Below, piece by piece: positions 18,661-31,100 of a DNA stretch of 64,000 nucleotides (position 1 is the first letter of the stretch; every line of letters starts with the position of its first letter). Under the pieces are notes generated by a model. It saw only the letters and a list, made by a program, of their open reading frames with translations, did no database searches and was not told the DNA's origin. The stretch covers positions 248,001-312,000 of the forward strand of contig CP025322.1 of NCBI GenBank assembly GCA_004014935.1, read 5' to 3'. The translations under genes were made by a program, and so were the position numbers. This DNA comes from Saccharomycopsis malanga. Its lineage: Eukaryota; Ascomycota; Saccharomycetes; Ascoideales; Saccharomycopsidaceae.

Positions 18661-18889
18661 TATAAAAATTAGGCCTTAAATCTCCCGTTTCTGCCCCATT
18701 ATCTTATTGCTCCATAGATACATGGGTTCTGGTGGTGGAGAAGATCAAGCTGGCTGGGCGTTTGAAAGGATACTTGATACTTTCCTTTCAAGTGCTAGCT
18801 GGGTCGTGCTTAGAGCTGAGAGTTCAATCTGCGGTTTTCGAATTGATGTTGGGCTCTGCGGAGTCTTGGTTCTGATCTACATTTTTTAA
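18661..18889 (+). other. TATA-preceded, GC-richer segment with 55-codon ORF and stem structures
   Basis: TATAAAAATT at 18661 precedes a segment less AT-rich than its surroundings. An ORF runs from ATG 18722 to TAA 18889 (MGSGGGEDQAGWAFERILD..., 55 aa, hydrophobic end). The same bases can form an 8-bp stem (762-769 with 784-791 of the 18-kb block) and a 9-bp stem (18819-18827 with 18849-18857, two G-U pairs). It could be a small gene or the 3' half of the structured RNA. Neither is certain, and no homologue was recognised. Confidence 0.3.
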
Positions 18890-19016
18890 AATATTTCAAT
18901 TGATTGTAAAGAATTGTAAAACCCATTATTTGAAAACATCAGTATTTCCTAACCGTAAAAAAAAATTTTTTCTCAAAAGAATAAAAATGGTAACATCGAA
19001 AGAGAAAATGATACAA

Positions 19017-19646
19017 CTACAAAATAACGCACTTTGAAGGATTTTTTTTCCCTACTACCTTAGCTCGATGTTTCAGTTGTACTCCCTTGGTTACCAACCG
19101 TGTCGCTGTGTGGAATACTTCATCAACACCAATATACTGCCTAGCTGAACATTCTGCAAATGCAGCTGCCCCAATTTCATCGGCTACTCGCTGGCATTGC
19201 TCGGTCAGTAGTGGTATTTGGTCTGTAATGCTCAAATTATTCAAAGTATTGTCGTCCTTCCTAAGATCAATCTTCGTACACACGAGCATCACCTTCACCC
19301 CCCGAGGACAATGCTGTAGAATTTCTGGAAGCCATATACTATGTGCATTTTCCAAACTATCAGGTAAATCTACCGAACAACAGAGCAAAACAATATCTGT
19401 ATTAGGGTACGATAGTGGCCGTAATCGTGAATACTCTTCTTGGCCTGCCGTATCCCAGAGTTCCAAGGTGATTTTTCGATTGTCTATGATGATATCGGTC
19501 AAATGATGTTCGAATATGGTAGGCACATAATACTTGGGAAACTTTCCAATAGCGAAGACTAGAAGAAGACATGTTTTACCCGTAGCACCGTCTCCCACCA
19601 CCACTAGTTTTCTTGTCAAATGGTTGGGATCAGCTGGTTTCGCCAT
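19017..19646 (-). CDS. Rho-family small GTPase, atypical (paralogue B)
   Basis: The first ATG is at 19644-19646 (upstream codons are open but lack ATG), giving 209 residues. P-loop GDGATGKT (18-25) has Thr where yeast Rho proteins have Cys; the effector loop is YVPTIFEHH; switch II WDTAGQEEYSRLRPL; base motif CTKIDL is intact; the third base motif reads SAR instead of SAK. A basic region and CAAX box CVIL end the protein, so membrane anchoring by geranylgeranyl is expected. It is convergent with paralogue A. The two share only core motifs, so they are not a recent duplication. Orthology (Rho2-like or a lineage-specific Rho) is unclear. Confidence 0.88.
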   Translation of the reverse strand: MAKPADPNHLTRKLVVVGDGATGKTCLLLVFAIGKFPKYYVPTIFEHHLTDIIIDNRKITLELWDTAGQEEYSRLRPLSYPNTDIVLLCCSVDLPDSLENAHSIWLPEILQHCPRGVKVMLVCTKIDLRKDDNTLNNLSITDQIPLLTEQCQRVADEIGAAAFAECSARQYIGVDEVFHTATRLVTKGVQLKHRAKVVGKKNPSKCVIL

Positions 19647-20250
19647 TTGTATTGTGTAATGCAAGTAGTCGTTTGCTGTTAATGCTCGAGAAGTAAAGCT
19701 CTGATAAAGTAAGATAAATAGGGGTTCACCAACACTTAACTAGACTATCGGTAGGACAACCTGTCAATTGAAAGAATGAAATGAGGTTCGAGGTAAACGA
19801 AGACCTGATAATTGATAATTAATACGTCGTCTATTCTAAGAATGTAGTCGTTCATATATTTCAAAAAAAAATCAAAAAAATCAATACGTCTATTGTATAT
19901 TGTTTCAGCCCTGTTTTCCATTTCAAGGATGTTGAACTGTACAATATCCATCTCAGACCGACTATTTTGGTGTATCAGATTCATCGTTCCTGGAACAACT
20001 TGCGACGCCTAGTCAATGGGTAACCGTTTTTATCCGTCATGCTCGTTAAAGATCTGCGTTTTTGTTCTAATGTAATTCACCTTGACTTTCCAGGGTCCTT
20101 GCTACTAGCACACCTATCGTGGGTACCTACTGAAAGAATTGGTCTTACACATACAGAATTTAACGAAGTATTCAGGTTGTGATGCTTCTGTGTTGAATTT
20201 TATTGTAGCGCAATATACAAGTTAAATAATTTGATTTAGTATCGATAGGG
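19647..20250. other. Intergenic region upstream of Rho paralogue B
   Basis: Promoter side of paralogue B. AT-rich, with no recognised gene; a SINE fragment follows. Confidence 0.5.
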
Positions 20251-20366
20251 ACATGATTGGGTTTTCCCCATTGGGTTTTACCAAGTCCCTTCAGACATAG
20301 CGCGTATATACGGAACTGATATGTACTGTGCTCGAAATATAAGATTATTATTATTATTATTATTAT
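20251..20366 (+). mobile_element. SINE 3' fragment (copy 3)
   Basis: Matches the last 100 or so bases of SINE copy 1 at about 93% identity (7 differences counted over about 102 bp), from ACATGATTGGG to GAAATATAAG. It ends in a longer (ATT)n tail (20344-20366). Everything 5' of this point is missing. The common 3' end with variable 5' loss is typical of non-LTR retroposition. No clear target duplication was found. Confidence 0.85.
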
Positions 20367-20708
20367 ATGTTATTATCACACTTAAACATGTTAAACTGAA
20401 TATTTTGCATATGCGCGTAACAGTTAATCAATGCCTCTTGCCAATATGACAAAAAGCAAGCAAATAAAAATAGAAAAAAAAAGCTATAGTTTTGGCAAAG
20501 CTTTCAGCCAACATTCCAATCTTTCTACACGGTAGGCTCAAACTTACACAGCAAAGACAACCCGCTTTCAAGAATTGCATCAATATCTATCAAAACGAAA
20601 AATATAAACATAACGAAAACGAAAAACTAACTGAAAACGTAAAATGAAAGCAATTTTTATATATAATATAAGACCACACATAAAAGACCATTGAACCAAA
20701 ACATAAGT
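20367..20708. other. Intergenic region between SINE copy 3 and the next gene
   Basis: AT-rich 3' flank of the minus-strand gene that follows. Nothing recognised. Confidence 0.5.
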
Positions 20709-21851
20709 TTAGTCATGAAATACTGGTAGTTTACCGCGAGATTCGCCAAACAGACCTGTGGGCATTGCCATAGGACGTGTGGTACTCATGTTGCCAAATA
20801 CATTCTTGTGCATTCGTCTTCGAACCACAGTCTTGCGAAAATACTCTTCATCAGAGCTCTCACCTTCTTCTTCAAGCAATTTTTTGACAAACTCGTCATC
20901 AGCTGCCTCTTTTTCCTTCTGTTTCTGTACTCTATCCTTCTCATCTTCTTTTTCAGCTTCGTACGTCTTGTTCAGCTGCACCAACTTGGAAAGTAAGTTT
21001 TTAGGTTTGAAATTTCTGTTAAAAGGATCACTCATATCAAATTGTTTGATTACCTTGTTGCCATTCTTATTAATAAGCAACACCTCTTTGTGAGGGTTGA
21101 AAAATGGCTCTTTTTTTTGTGAATTTTCTTTTTCTATGTCACTTTCCCCATCACTGCCCAACTGGGTACTTTTAGCGGATGATGGGTTTTTTGTTTTGTC
21201 AAAAATATTATGAGATCCCTTCTTCTTGAAAACAGAAGGACTACTCAACGTATAATGAGGAACATACTCCTCCCCTGGAGCTACGGTCCTGGTATGCACA
21301 ATCTTGCTTGAAGGTGTAGCAGGCTCTGGACCGTAGTTTTTGCTGAAAGATATAGATCTTATAGATCTTGATGGAGGTGTTGATGGTGGGTGAGAATAGT
21401 GACGATTATGAGTTTTTATATTGTGATTTGGTACAACAAGAGAACGGCCACATTCGGTTTCATAACCTTCCTTCTCCAACTCTTCGCTAATCACTGGCTC
21501 TGTGCTACTGACATCGTTTGTTGGAGACACTTCAGGGGCACGCATCAATAACTTAGACTTGACACTAGCTGACTTACTCTTAGTCTTCGCAATATCAGCT
21601 ACCAAAGCATCAAACATGTCTTTTCTCTTTCGCATTTTTGGTGTGAAATCTGGTGTAATTAAGCTGTGTGCACCATTATATTCTTGTGCTTTCTGCGGGG
21701 TCTTAGTTATAGCTCTTTGGGTTTTTGAATTGTGATGATCGATGATGGTAGCATCACTTCGACCTTCGCTTGGTGTGATTGGCGTGAACGGTAGTTTAGC
21801 AGAACTATTCCTAGGTGGAGTGGATGGCTGAGTAGAATATTGGTAAGGCAT
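20709..21851 (-). CDS. Disordered protein rich in S/T-P (CDK-type) sites; candidate cell-cycle regulator
   Basis: 380 residues from ATG 21849-21851. It has about ten S/TP motifs, many as TPP, TPxK or ITP clusters (STPPR, FTPITPS, KTPQK, ITPDFTPK). A conserved-looking helix follows (KDMFDALVADIAKTKSKS), then a C-terminal region with NPHKEVLLI, FDMSDPFNRNFKPKNLLSKL and an acidic coiled coil. No catalytic domain is visible. Clustered CDK sites plus MluI-box motifs upstream suggest a G1/S-expressed CDK substrate or inhibitor (Sic1- or Cip1-like in style). I cannot confirm homology to either. Confidence 0.75.
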   Translation of the reverse strand: MPYQYSTQPSTPPRNSSAKLPFTPITPSEGRSDATIIDHHNSKTQRAITKTPQKAQEYNGAHSLITPDFTPKMRKRKDMFDALVADIAKTKSKSASVKSKLLMRAPEVSPTNDVSSTEPVISEELEKEGYETECGRSLVVPNHNIKTHNRHYSHPPSTPPSRSIRSISFSKNYGPEPATPSSKIVHTRTVAPGEEYVPHYTLSSPSVFKKKGSHNIFDKTKNPSSAKSTQLGSDGESDIEKENSQKKEPFFNPHKEVLLINKNGNKVIKQFDMSDPFNRNFKPKNLLSKLVQLNKTYEAEKEDEKDRVQKQKEKEAADDEFVKKLLEEEGESSDEEYFRKTVVRRRMHKNVFGNMSTTRPMAMPTGLFGESRGKLPVFHD

Positions 21852-22597
21852 CTTGTGTTGTTATGTTTAAGTAATAGAATAGAATTCAATATAGATGATA
21901 TATCTTTTGTTTTGTGATTTTTGGGTTTTCCTTTAAAACTTGGGTTTAAAGAAATTTGTTAATATGGAGAGAATAAAATGTTGTTGACGAATTTAAATGA
22001 TGAGTATTCGTTGCTGAAAATCACCCTTAAAGAATATGGAATTTATGTAAAGGCTTGCACCAAGTTGATATCAAAGTTATTAACACTGTTGAACATTAAA
22101 AGTAACAAAAACGAGTGAGAGAGAAACAAACACTCTATAATGATAAAAAACAAGGTTCAGTGTATTGATAAAAATATAAGGGATAATAATTAAAAACGCG
22201 GTTTTCTAAGTTTTGAAGAACAAGCGAAACAAAATGACAAGATACAGGTCACTACCTACTACCGCCCTTACGCGTCTCGTCTATAGCCTGCAAAAAAAAG
22301 TGTTTTTTTGTTGCCGTTTTGGGTTAATTTTAGGAGACGCGGAATTACGTGCAAATATGTATACCTATGTGGTTTTCTGTGAGAAGGTATGACTGTAACG
22401 TCACACAACATGCCCATACACTATTATACATCTAACATCAGTGGCTTACAAACATCTTTTAGACCTTAGGAATATGGATAGAAGGTTTTGCACGCTGTAT
22501 AGCGCGCGCTATAATGCTGTTCAAAAGAATATATAAAACGAAATACCAGCTTAATAAAGTATTGAGTAAAGTTGAACTTGTAAAGCAAAATGATTAA
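21852..22597. promoter_or_regulatory. Promoter region with MCB motif and perfect palindrome
   Basis: An exact MluI cell-cycle box (ACGCGT, about 22270) and an MCB-like GACGCGG near 22337 lie roughly 420-490 bp before the ATG at 21851. Nearer the next gene is a perfect 16-bp palindrome at 22498-22513. MBF/SBF control is inferred. Confidence 0.45.
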
Positions 22598-23086
22598 CTA
22601 AGCAAAAAGCTTATTGAGGAACTGTTTCACTGACTGCTTGCGACCAGCAGGAAGCTTTTCTGAAGCTGTTTCTGAACCCATTATATTACCTGAAGGTTGG
22701 GCTATAGGACATATGGGTGTATTTGGCGTTTGATGCGCCTTAGTAGCAGTTCGATGTAGACTGGAATTAGTGAGCACTCTTGACAATCTTCTAGATATTG
22801 GCTCCAACGGCTGTGCCTCTGAATGACCAAGAACTGGCTTCGCTAAGCAGTCGGTATAGGTAGAGGACGGGCATGGAGAATAATCATTCAGATGTGATTG
22901 TGGTGAGGAAGGTGGTGGAGACAGCGTGGATCGACAGTCCAACTGAAAGCTTGTTCTGCTTACGTTGGGATCTGAGGAATAGGGACCAGGGCTTGCAGAT
23001 ACACTTCTTGAGATCACACTGTCAAGATCTGCCATGTTGTCATACTCTTTCTGGGGAATAGGATTGATTTCATGGATGTCTTTCAT
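22598..23086 (-). CDS. Small Ser/Pro-rich protein of unknown function
   Basis: The open frame extends to 23182, but its first codons lack ATG; the first ATG is at 23084-23086 (MKDIHEINPIPQKEYDN), giving 162 residues. It is Ser/Pro-rich (SASPGPYSSDP, LSPPPSSPQS) with PISRRLSRVL and a C-terminal amphipathic RKQSVKQFLNKLFA, where RKQS is a possible PKA-type site. Mostly disordered, with no known domain. Same strand as the S/T-P-rich gene downstream. Family not recognised. Confidence 0.6.
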   Translation of the reverse strand: MKDIHEINPIPQKEYDNMADLDSVISRSVSASPGPYSSDPNVSRTSFQLDCRSTLSPPPSSPQSHLNDYSPCPSSTYTDCLAKPVLGHSEAQPLEPISRRLSRVLTNSSLHRTATKAHQTPNTPICPIAQPSGNIMGSETASEKLPAGRKQSVKQFLNKLFA

Positions 23087-25037
23087 GTTAGTATAGGTGT
23101 ACGTGCGCGTTGAAATAAATATGGGTAAAAAATAATGAGGAAATAATAAGATAATAAAACAATTACACACAACGGCTTCCAACGGTATTTAAATATATAT
23201 TTTTAAGCTACATTACTATGGGCCCAACACCGCAGAGCCAAATGTGCCTGAACACTGCCCAAAACTGGTAGTGCCCCGGTGTATCAGCAACATGCACTTA
23301 GATGACATACACCGATCATGCGCTAACAGCATACTTTTGGCTAGGATAGTTTTTCAAGATTCAGGTCATTACAATACTGATGCCAACCGCAAACCATAGT
23401 TTTAGTGGTTGACAGGTAAGACAAGTCATGGCTTTGTGCTCTGAGACAAAGGGTCACTTTCACGGGTTGTTCTTCCCGACTGATAGGGTCTGTATATCCT
23501 GCTTGTTTTTCCGTATGATGACCCTGTAAGCATACACATAGTTTTACTGTAGTTTCTGTTAAATAGTTAAATTGATTCGCATTATAGTTTGCTTCTTTTG
23601 CTACATAATAAAATGGATGTGGCAGTTTGTTTAAGAATAAGGCATGCCTTCTTCTTATGCATGTTTTGTCAAAGCAAGCTTATTCCAGAAGCCATGCGCT
23701 TATGTCCGATGAACAAATTACCTGAATTAGTCGCTTACAGTCCATCTATTACAGCATGACTGGCTAAATGCCCGTCAAATCTTATAGCTATGTATAATAT
23801 TTTGAGCTTCAACTTGTTTATTACCTTGGATGGAAGGAGTTAACAAATTAGGCATTTTGTAGATTGTTCCATATGTATTCTTCTATAGCTCCATTTATGC
23901 TTAATTTTAAGAACTTGTAGAAAGTCAGAGGGGTAAAACCAAACAAAATGCCAAGCTAAATTGATAAAAAACAAATATCAAAGGTGAAAAAGAAAAATGT
24001 TAGGAAGAAATAGAAGTTAGTTGTATGAATAAATATTTTGAGAATTGTATTATTTTGACTGTCTTTTGGAATTTCAAGCTCACTTTGAAAAAACTGAAGC
24101 AAAATTTTAGCCTTCAGTGTGATAATAATAAACGTCTGATTTAATTTGTGATGTTAATAAAACGAGTTATTTCAATTAGTGTTACGATATCCTAACTGGA
24201 CAGCATAATAGCCTTCTTTTTCTGGGATTTTATTGTACAAGACTACAGCAGAATGTATATGCGGGTGGTATTAGGATTGGGCTTCATTCTGAAGCGTAGA
24301 AAGACAATTTCAGAGTTTAAAGCCCTGTTATGTTCTGAAATTTGGACTGTTTTTAATACGTATATTCACGCACGACAATAAATAAGTACAGTTCAACATT
24401 TTGAAGAATGACACGAACATAATTCAACGCTTCTTCTAGCTTTATAAGTTGTTCAAATGCAACGGCATTATTTTGAGATTCCTCCACTAGTTTTTATTGA
24501 AATGGATAAATTATACGAGATCAATATGCATTAGACTAAAAAAAAAATGAGCCATTATTATTAGAGTCGGCGAAGCAGCGCTTAGAAAGATTACCTAACT
24601 AACCAAAAAAATTTAATTACAGAGCTAAAAGGGCGTAACTACCAATCTATATCTAGTTTAGCTTCTTCAGTACATGTCAAATAAAGTCCAGAAAATTTAC
24701 TTATAGCTTATATATACAGCCAAGATAAGACAACCGAAAAAAAAAAGACATTAGGAACCAACACACCACCCCAACAAAAATCAAAAGTAGAATATTAACT
24801 ATTATCCTTATATTTTTATGATTTGCCCCCACACCCCGAAGGTTTGACGTATCGCTACCCGTCAGTAGTAGTGGTAACCCTCTTCCGAGGGCGATGCGCC
24901 ATGCTATTGGCAGTATACATATACTGGGTAATGATAGCCGGCCAAGAAAACGATTAGATCATTAGAAACGTTCCAATTAATAAACTGTTCTTCATAGAGA
25001 CACTTTTGTACGATTTTTCTGGACTTCTTTTTGGAAA
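23087..25037. other. 1.95-kb intergenic region
   Basis: Divergent region between a minus-strand gene and SNX41. Mostly AT-rich. A GC-richer block at about 24825-24950, next to SNX41, is the likely promoter core. No ORF or RNA recognised. Confidence 0.5.
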
Positions 25038-26873
25038 ATGAAACCATACGAGGAAGAGGAAGAGGACAACAACCCGTTTACAGGCGTACTTGCGCAGATG
25101 GATTTCCCTTTCCAGAAACAACAAGAAGAGGCCCAACAGGCCCAGCTGTATCAGCTGGATCATAAGGATGATTTCATTGATTTGCCATTGACAAAAGGAA
25201 GTGGTCTAGAGTCTGCTGTAACTGATGATACCAGTGTGGCGAACAGTAGCGGTATAAGTGGCGATTCCAAAGTCGATAATAACCCAGAAAACAGAAGTAC
25301 TGACAACCAAAGCACCAGTAATGATTCTAAACGCAATACAAATTCTTCCGAAATTAGTCAGGACGCTCCTCTGATAGCCATTGTTGACGCCAACAAGACT
25401 AGTGATGGGCATTCGACAGGGGGATTTATCACATATACTATATCGTATAATGACACATTAATAAGACGGCGCTATCGGGAATTTGAGTCATTAAGGAACT
25501 CTTTGGTAGCTTTATTCCCAACAATTATTGTTCCGCCAATACCTACAAAACAAAAACTTTCGGAAATTCTCTCTTCCGCCACGCTGGCGACCTCTAAAGC
25601 AGCAACAGGCTCATCAAACTTGGTGAATTCTACAAATAATCTAGACGGTTTCGGTGCGGGTGGCTTACATACGTCGATAAATATTATCGACCATCGTAGA
25701 AGAATGTTATCAATGTTTTTGAGACGTTGTCTTAAAATTGAACGCATCAGAAATTGTGAGCCATTTCAAAAGTTTCTCAATCCTAACTTAAATTGGAATG
25801 ATGTGCTTAACCAGCCCCCTCTTTCATTGATTCCAAAAAACCCCTTACAGTGTGATCCTATTCATCCCGAAAGGTCTCAATATTTGCACAGTGTAATGCC
25901 CGTGCCCAGCACTTCGCCGTTCACTGCCAGTACACCAATGAATATTCTCTCAAGCATCAACAAGACTGCCACCAGCACTATCAGTGAATCATCACATGAA
26001 ACTAGAGGCGCATCGCCACCCAGGGGCCATAGAAGACTGAGTTCTGCTGGCGATGAGAAAGAATTGAGCTCAAGGACAGTAGAAAATAGTATTATGAATG
26101 AGCTTGACAAGGTTGATAAGAAATGCAACAAATATATCGCTTATTTGTCGAGTATTTCATCAGAACTAGGGATCCTTTTTAATGCTCTTTCTCTCCAAGA
26201 GTCAGACCAGAAGTCTGAAGCGCTTCTTCTAGAAAAGGTATCCACTAACTACGATCAGGCCTACTTAAACTTGGAAAATCTTTACCAGACATTGTATCTC
26301 CAGTATAGTGAACCTTTAATGGAGCTTTCACAGTTCAGCGACATAACAAAAAAGCTCATAAAGTTCAAAAACAAAAAGCTTCTACAGTTATCTCTTATCG
26401 ATGACGAGCTTGCTAAAAAGGAGAAGAGTTTAAAAAATTTGACTGTTGGTTATAGCAATTGGGAAAACCCAAAACTCAACGATGCTTTGAATAAGTTTGA
26501 CAATCTGCAAGAGCAACCAGATCAAACCCCTGCGGCTGTACAAAATGGTAAGTTTAAAATACCGGGTGTCAACCGCCTCACATCTGTATTTAGAGACAGA
26601 ATATACGATAGCGACCCAGTAAAAACTCATCGCGACAAGGTGAACAAGCTAATTTTCGAAATTGATCAGTTAAAAAAAATTCAAGAGATTGCAGGTCGTG
26701 ATTTCAAAGCCTTGGAAGCTGAAATAAGCAATGAGCTTGCCAGTTACGAAAGGTACTTTAAGACTATTGAACTTCAAGCAGTATTGCTTCAGTTTGTCCG
26801 CAACGTTCTTGAGTTATCCAGAAAAAACTTGGAAAACTGGGAGGAATTCCAAGCAGTTCTCAACAAACAGTAA
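25038..26873 (+). CDS. SNX41: Sorting nexin of the Snx41/Atg20 family (PX-BAR)
   Basis: 611 residues from ATG 25038. The N-terminus has the acidic EEEEEDNNPFTG motif seen in Snx41. The PX domain lies at about 110-250, with RRRYREFESL as the PI3P-binding core and PPIPTKQK as its proline loop. It is interrupted by a Ser/Thr/Asn insert (SSATLATSKAATGSSNLV), as known for this family. A linker precedes a C-terminal BAR-type coiled coil (about 350-611). Snx41 pairs with Snx4 at endosomes for retrieval of cargo such as v-SNAREs and acts near selective autophagy. Atg20/Snx42 is the alternative assignment. Confidence 0.85.
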   Translation: MKPYEEEEEDNNPFTGVLAQMDFPFQKQQEEAQQAQLYQLDHKDDFIDLPLTKGSGLESAVTDDTSVANSSGISGDSKVDNNPENRSTDNQSTSNDSKRNTNSSEISQDAPLIAIVDANKTSDGHSTGGFITYTISYNDTLIRRRYREFESLRNSLVALFPTIIVPPIPTKQKLSEILSSATLATSKAATGSSNLVNSTNNLDGFGAGGLHTSINIIDHRRRMLSMFLRRCLKIERIRNCEPFQKFLNPNLNWNDVLNQPPLSLIPKNPLQCDPIHPERSQYLHSVMPVPSTSPFTASTPMNILSSINKTATSTISESSHETRGASPPRGHRRLSSAGDEKELSSRTVENSIMNELDKVDKKCNKYIAYLSSISSELGILFNALSLQESDQKSEALLLEKVSTNYDQAYLNLENLYQTLYLQYSEPLMELSQFSDITKKLIKFKNKKLLQLSLIDDELAKKEKSLKNLTVGYSNWENPKLNDALNKFDNLQEQPDQTPAAVQNGKFKIPGVNRLTSVFRDRIYDSDPVKTHRDKVNKLIFEIDQLKKIQEIAGRDFKALEAEISNELASYERYFKTIELQAVLLQFVRNVLELSRKNLENWEEFQAVLNKQ

Positions 26874-28168
<1,295 letters not shown>

Positions 28169-31100
28169 ATGTCAAGCGGCCAGTCGGGCTCTTTCTCGGA
28201 CTTGAAAACTGATTCTGGCGAGTCATATGGGGCATTTCAAATTTCCGATGCTGGCCATCGCAAGGATAGTAATCAAAACGTTGAACTGAATCAGTTGGAC
28301 GTCGATCTGAGCGCCAAGAAAGCAATGGATTCTGTTGCGTCGTATTTGGAAAAATTTTCTCCAGTGACATCGGCATCAGAATCGACTTCGTTGCAATCTG
28401 GATCACACTATTTGTTCAATGAAGAGTCACCAAAAGGCGACGACGAAACTTCGAAAAACAGTGTTACTGTAGACTCAACTGGAGCAATACCAGCTGAAAA
28501 AAGTGAGCCTGTGTGCCAACCAGATTTGCAAACTAGTGGTACGGCAGCGATAGCCAATCATACGGACCTGGCGGACAGCGCTAATCAGGTGGGTGAAAGT
28601 GCCATCACTAGCCTTTTGAAGAATAGCGCACAGGCCAGTGAAACAGGTGATGACACCGCAACTATTAAGTTGAACACAAAGAAATCCATGGAGAGTACAG
28701 TGGAAGAAACAAAGCCTAAGAAACATTATGGGAAAATCGGTATATGTGCAATGGACGCCAAAGTTCTAAGTAAGCCATGTCGTGAGATCCTCAACAGATT
28801 AATAAAGTTTGACGAGTTTGATACTGTTATATTTGGTGAAAAATCAATTTTAGACGAATCTATTGAGTCTTGGCCTATATGTGACTATTTGATTAGTTTT
28901 TTCTCCAATGGGTTTCCCTTGGACAAGGCTATCGAGTATGCCAACTTGCGTAAACCATTTCTTATTAACGATCTAGTTATGCAGAAAGTTCTCTGGGACA
29001 GAAGATTGTGTTTACGGCTTTTGGAAGCCGCAGAAGTGGCAACTCCAGAACGATTGGAGATCTCCAGAGATGGAGGACCTGTGAATTTCATTCGTGATGA
29101 TTTGAAACAGAAATTGCTCAGTAAAGGAGTGAATGTTGATCCAATTCCTGAACCTGAGTGGAAGATGCTTGATGATGATACTCTTTGGGTTGATGGGAAA
29201 ATTATGGAAAAACCATTTGTTGAAAAGCCTGTTGATGGTGAGGACCACAATGTTTACATTTATTATCCTTCTTCCACAGGAGGTGGTGGAAGAAGACTTT
29301 TTCGAAAAGTTGGTAACAAGTCCTCTGAATTTGATGCTGGGTTAAATATGGTTAGGACAAATGGTTCCTTCATATATGAAAAGTTTATGGACACTGAGAA
29401 TTTGGAAGATGTCAAGGCTTACACTGTGGGTCAGTACTATTGTCATGCTGAGACAAGAAAGTCACCTGTTGTTGATGGTATTGTAAGAAGAAATACACGC
29501 GGAAAGGAATTAAGATATGTGACAACTCTTACGGATCAGGAGAGAGAAATGGCTAATCGCGTATCGAAATACTTCGATCAGACCATTTGTGGATTTGATA
29601 TTTTAAGAGCTCACAACAGAAGTTATGTTATTGACGTCAATGGATTTTCTTTTGTTAAGGATAATAACGAGTATTATGACAATTGTGCGCAGATTTTGAG
29701 AAACATTTTCAAAAAGGCCAGTTCCACCTACAATATTACTAGATCCTTACAGGCTAACGGGGAAACCGATGATGTTCAAGAGGACACTGTGTCTAAAATT
29801 TTAGCGGATTCCAATTCCAGTGGAAATTCACATGTCACGGGAAGTGCTCAGTTCATTTCCAAAGGTATTGTCAGTAATAAAAAACTTGATGATGCTTTTT
29901 TGAAAAACAAGGCTGGTGCTTCAACTGGTGTCCTTAATAAACCACCACATCACAAACAGTATCCAAGTAGTTCCAAATGGACCTTCAAGGGCCTTGTTAC
30001 AGTGATACGACATGCTGATCGCACACCAAAGCAAAAGTTCAAATATTCGTTTAGATCTCCAATATTCATCTCATTATTGAAAGGGCATAAAGAAGAGGTT
30101 ATTATCCGTCAAGTTTCTGATTTGGAAATTGTTTTACAGACTATCAAATTAGCAGAAGAGCAGAAATGTGAGGCTCCTGAGAAGCTTCGTTTGTTAAGTT
30201 CTACTTTGGAGAAGAAAATAAATTTGCCTGGCACGAAAATTCAGTTGAAACCTGTTCTAGACAAAAACAATGAGGTTGAAAAAGTACAATTTATCTTGAA
30301 GTGGGGCGGTGAACCTACACATTCTGCAAGATATCAAGCTTGTGATTTGGGTGAAACTACTAGACAAGATATCAGATTGTTGAATAAGGAAGCTTTCAAA
30401 AATGTCAAGGTATATACCTCCTCGGAAAGAAGAGTTATTGCTTCTGCTAAGCTTTGGGCGTGTTCATTTTTAGAAAAAGACGAGTTGCCTGATGACTTTT
30501 TGCGCATTAGAAAAGATTTATTGGACGATTCTAATGCTGCTAAGGATCTTATGGATAAGGTAAAGAAGAAAATCAAACCATTGCTTAGACAAGGTATTAA
30601 GCCTCCAAAACAATTTGCTTGGCCTCCAAAGTATCCTGATCCATATTATGTGACTAAACGTGTGGTGGAATTGATGAATTATCACCAGAAAGTCATGGAT
30701 TACAACTTTAGACATTCTAATATCGAAGAGTTGCAACAAAGATGGTGTTGCAATGAAGATCCATATTTGTTTAGAGAAAGGTGGGACAAGTTGTTTAAAG
30801 AATTTGTCACATTTGAGAAGGTTGATCCATCGAAGATTAGTGAGCTTTATGATACAATGAAATTTGATGCTCTTCATAATCGCGAGTTTCTACAACACAT
30901 CTTTTATCCTCCAGATTTGGATTTAATCACAGATGAAGAAGAATTGAAACAGTTCACCGAGGATTTTACTTCTCCGGTTCTATGTGACTCTTATCCTATA
31001 AATGTCTTGGCAATGAACAATTTTCAGCTTCCTAGTGATCATTCAAACGTTACATCTGCTGGGAACTCCAATACTGCATCTAGAAACAACAGTTCTGCCA

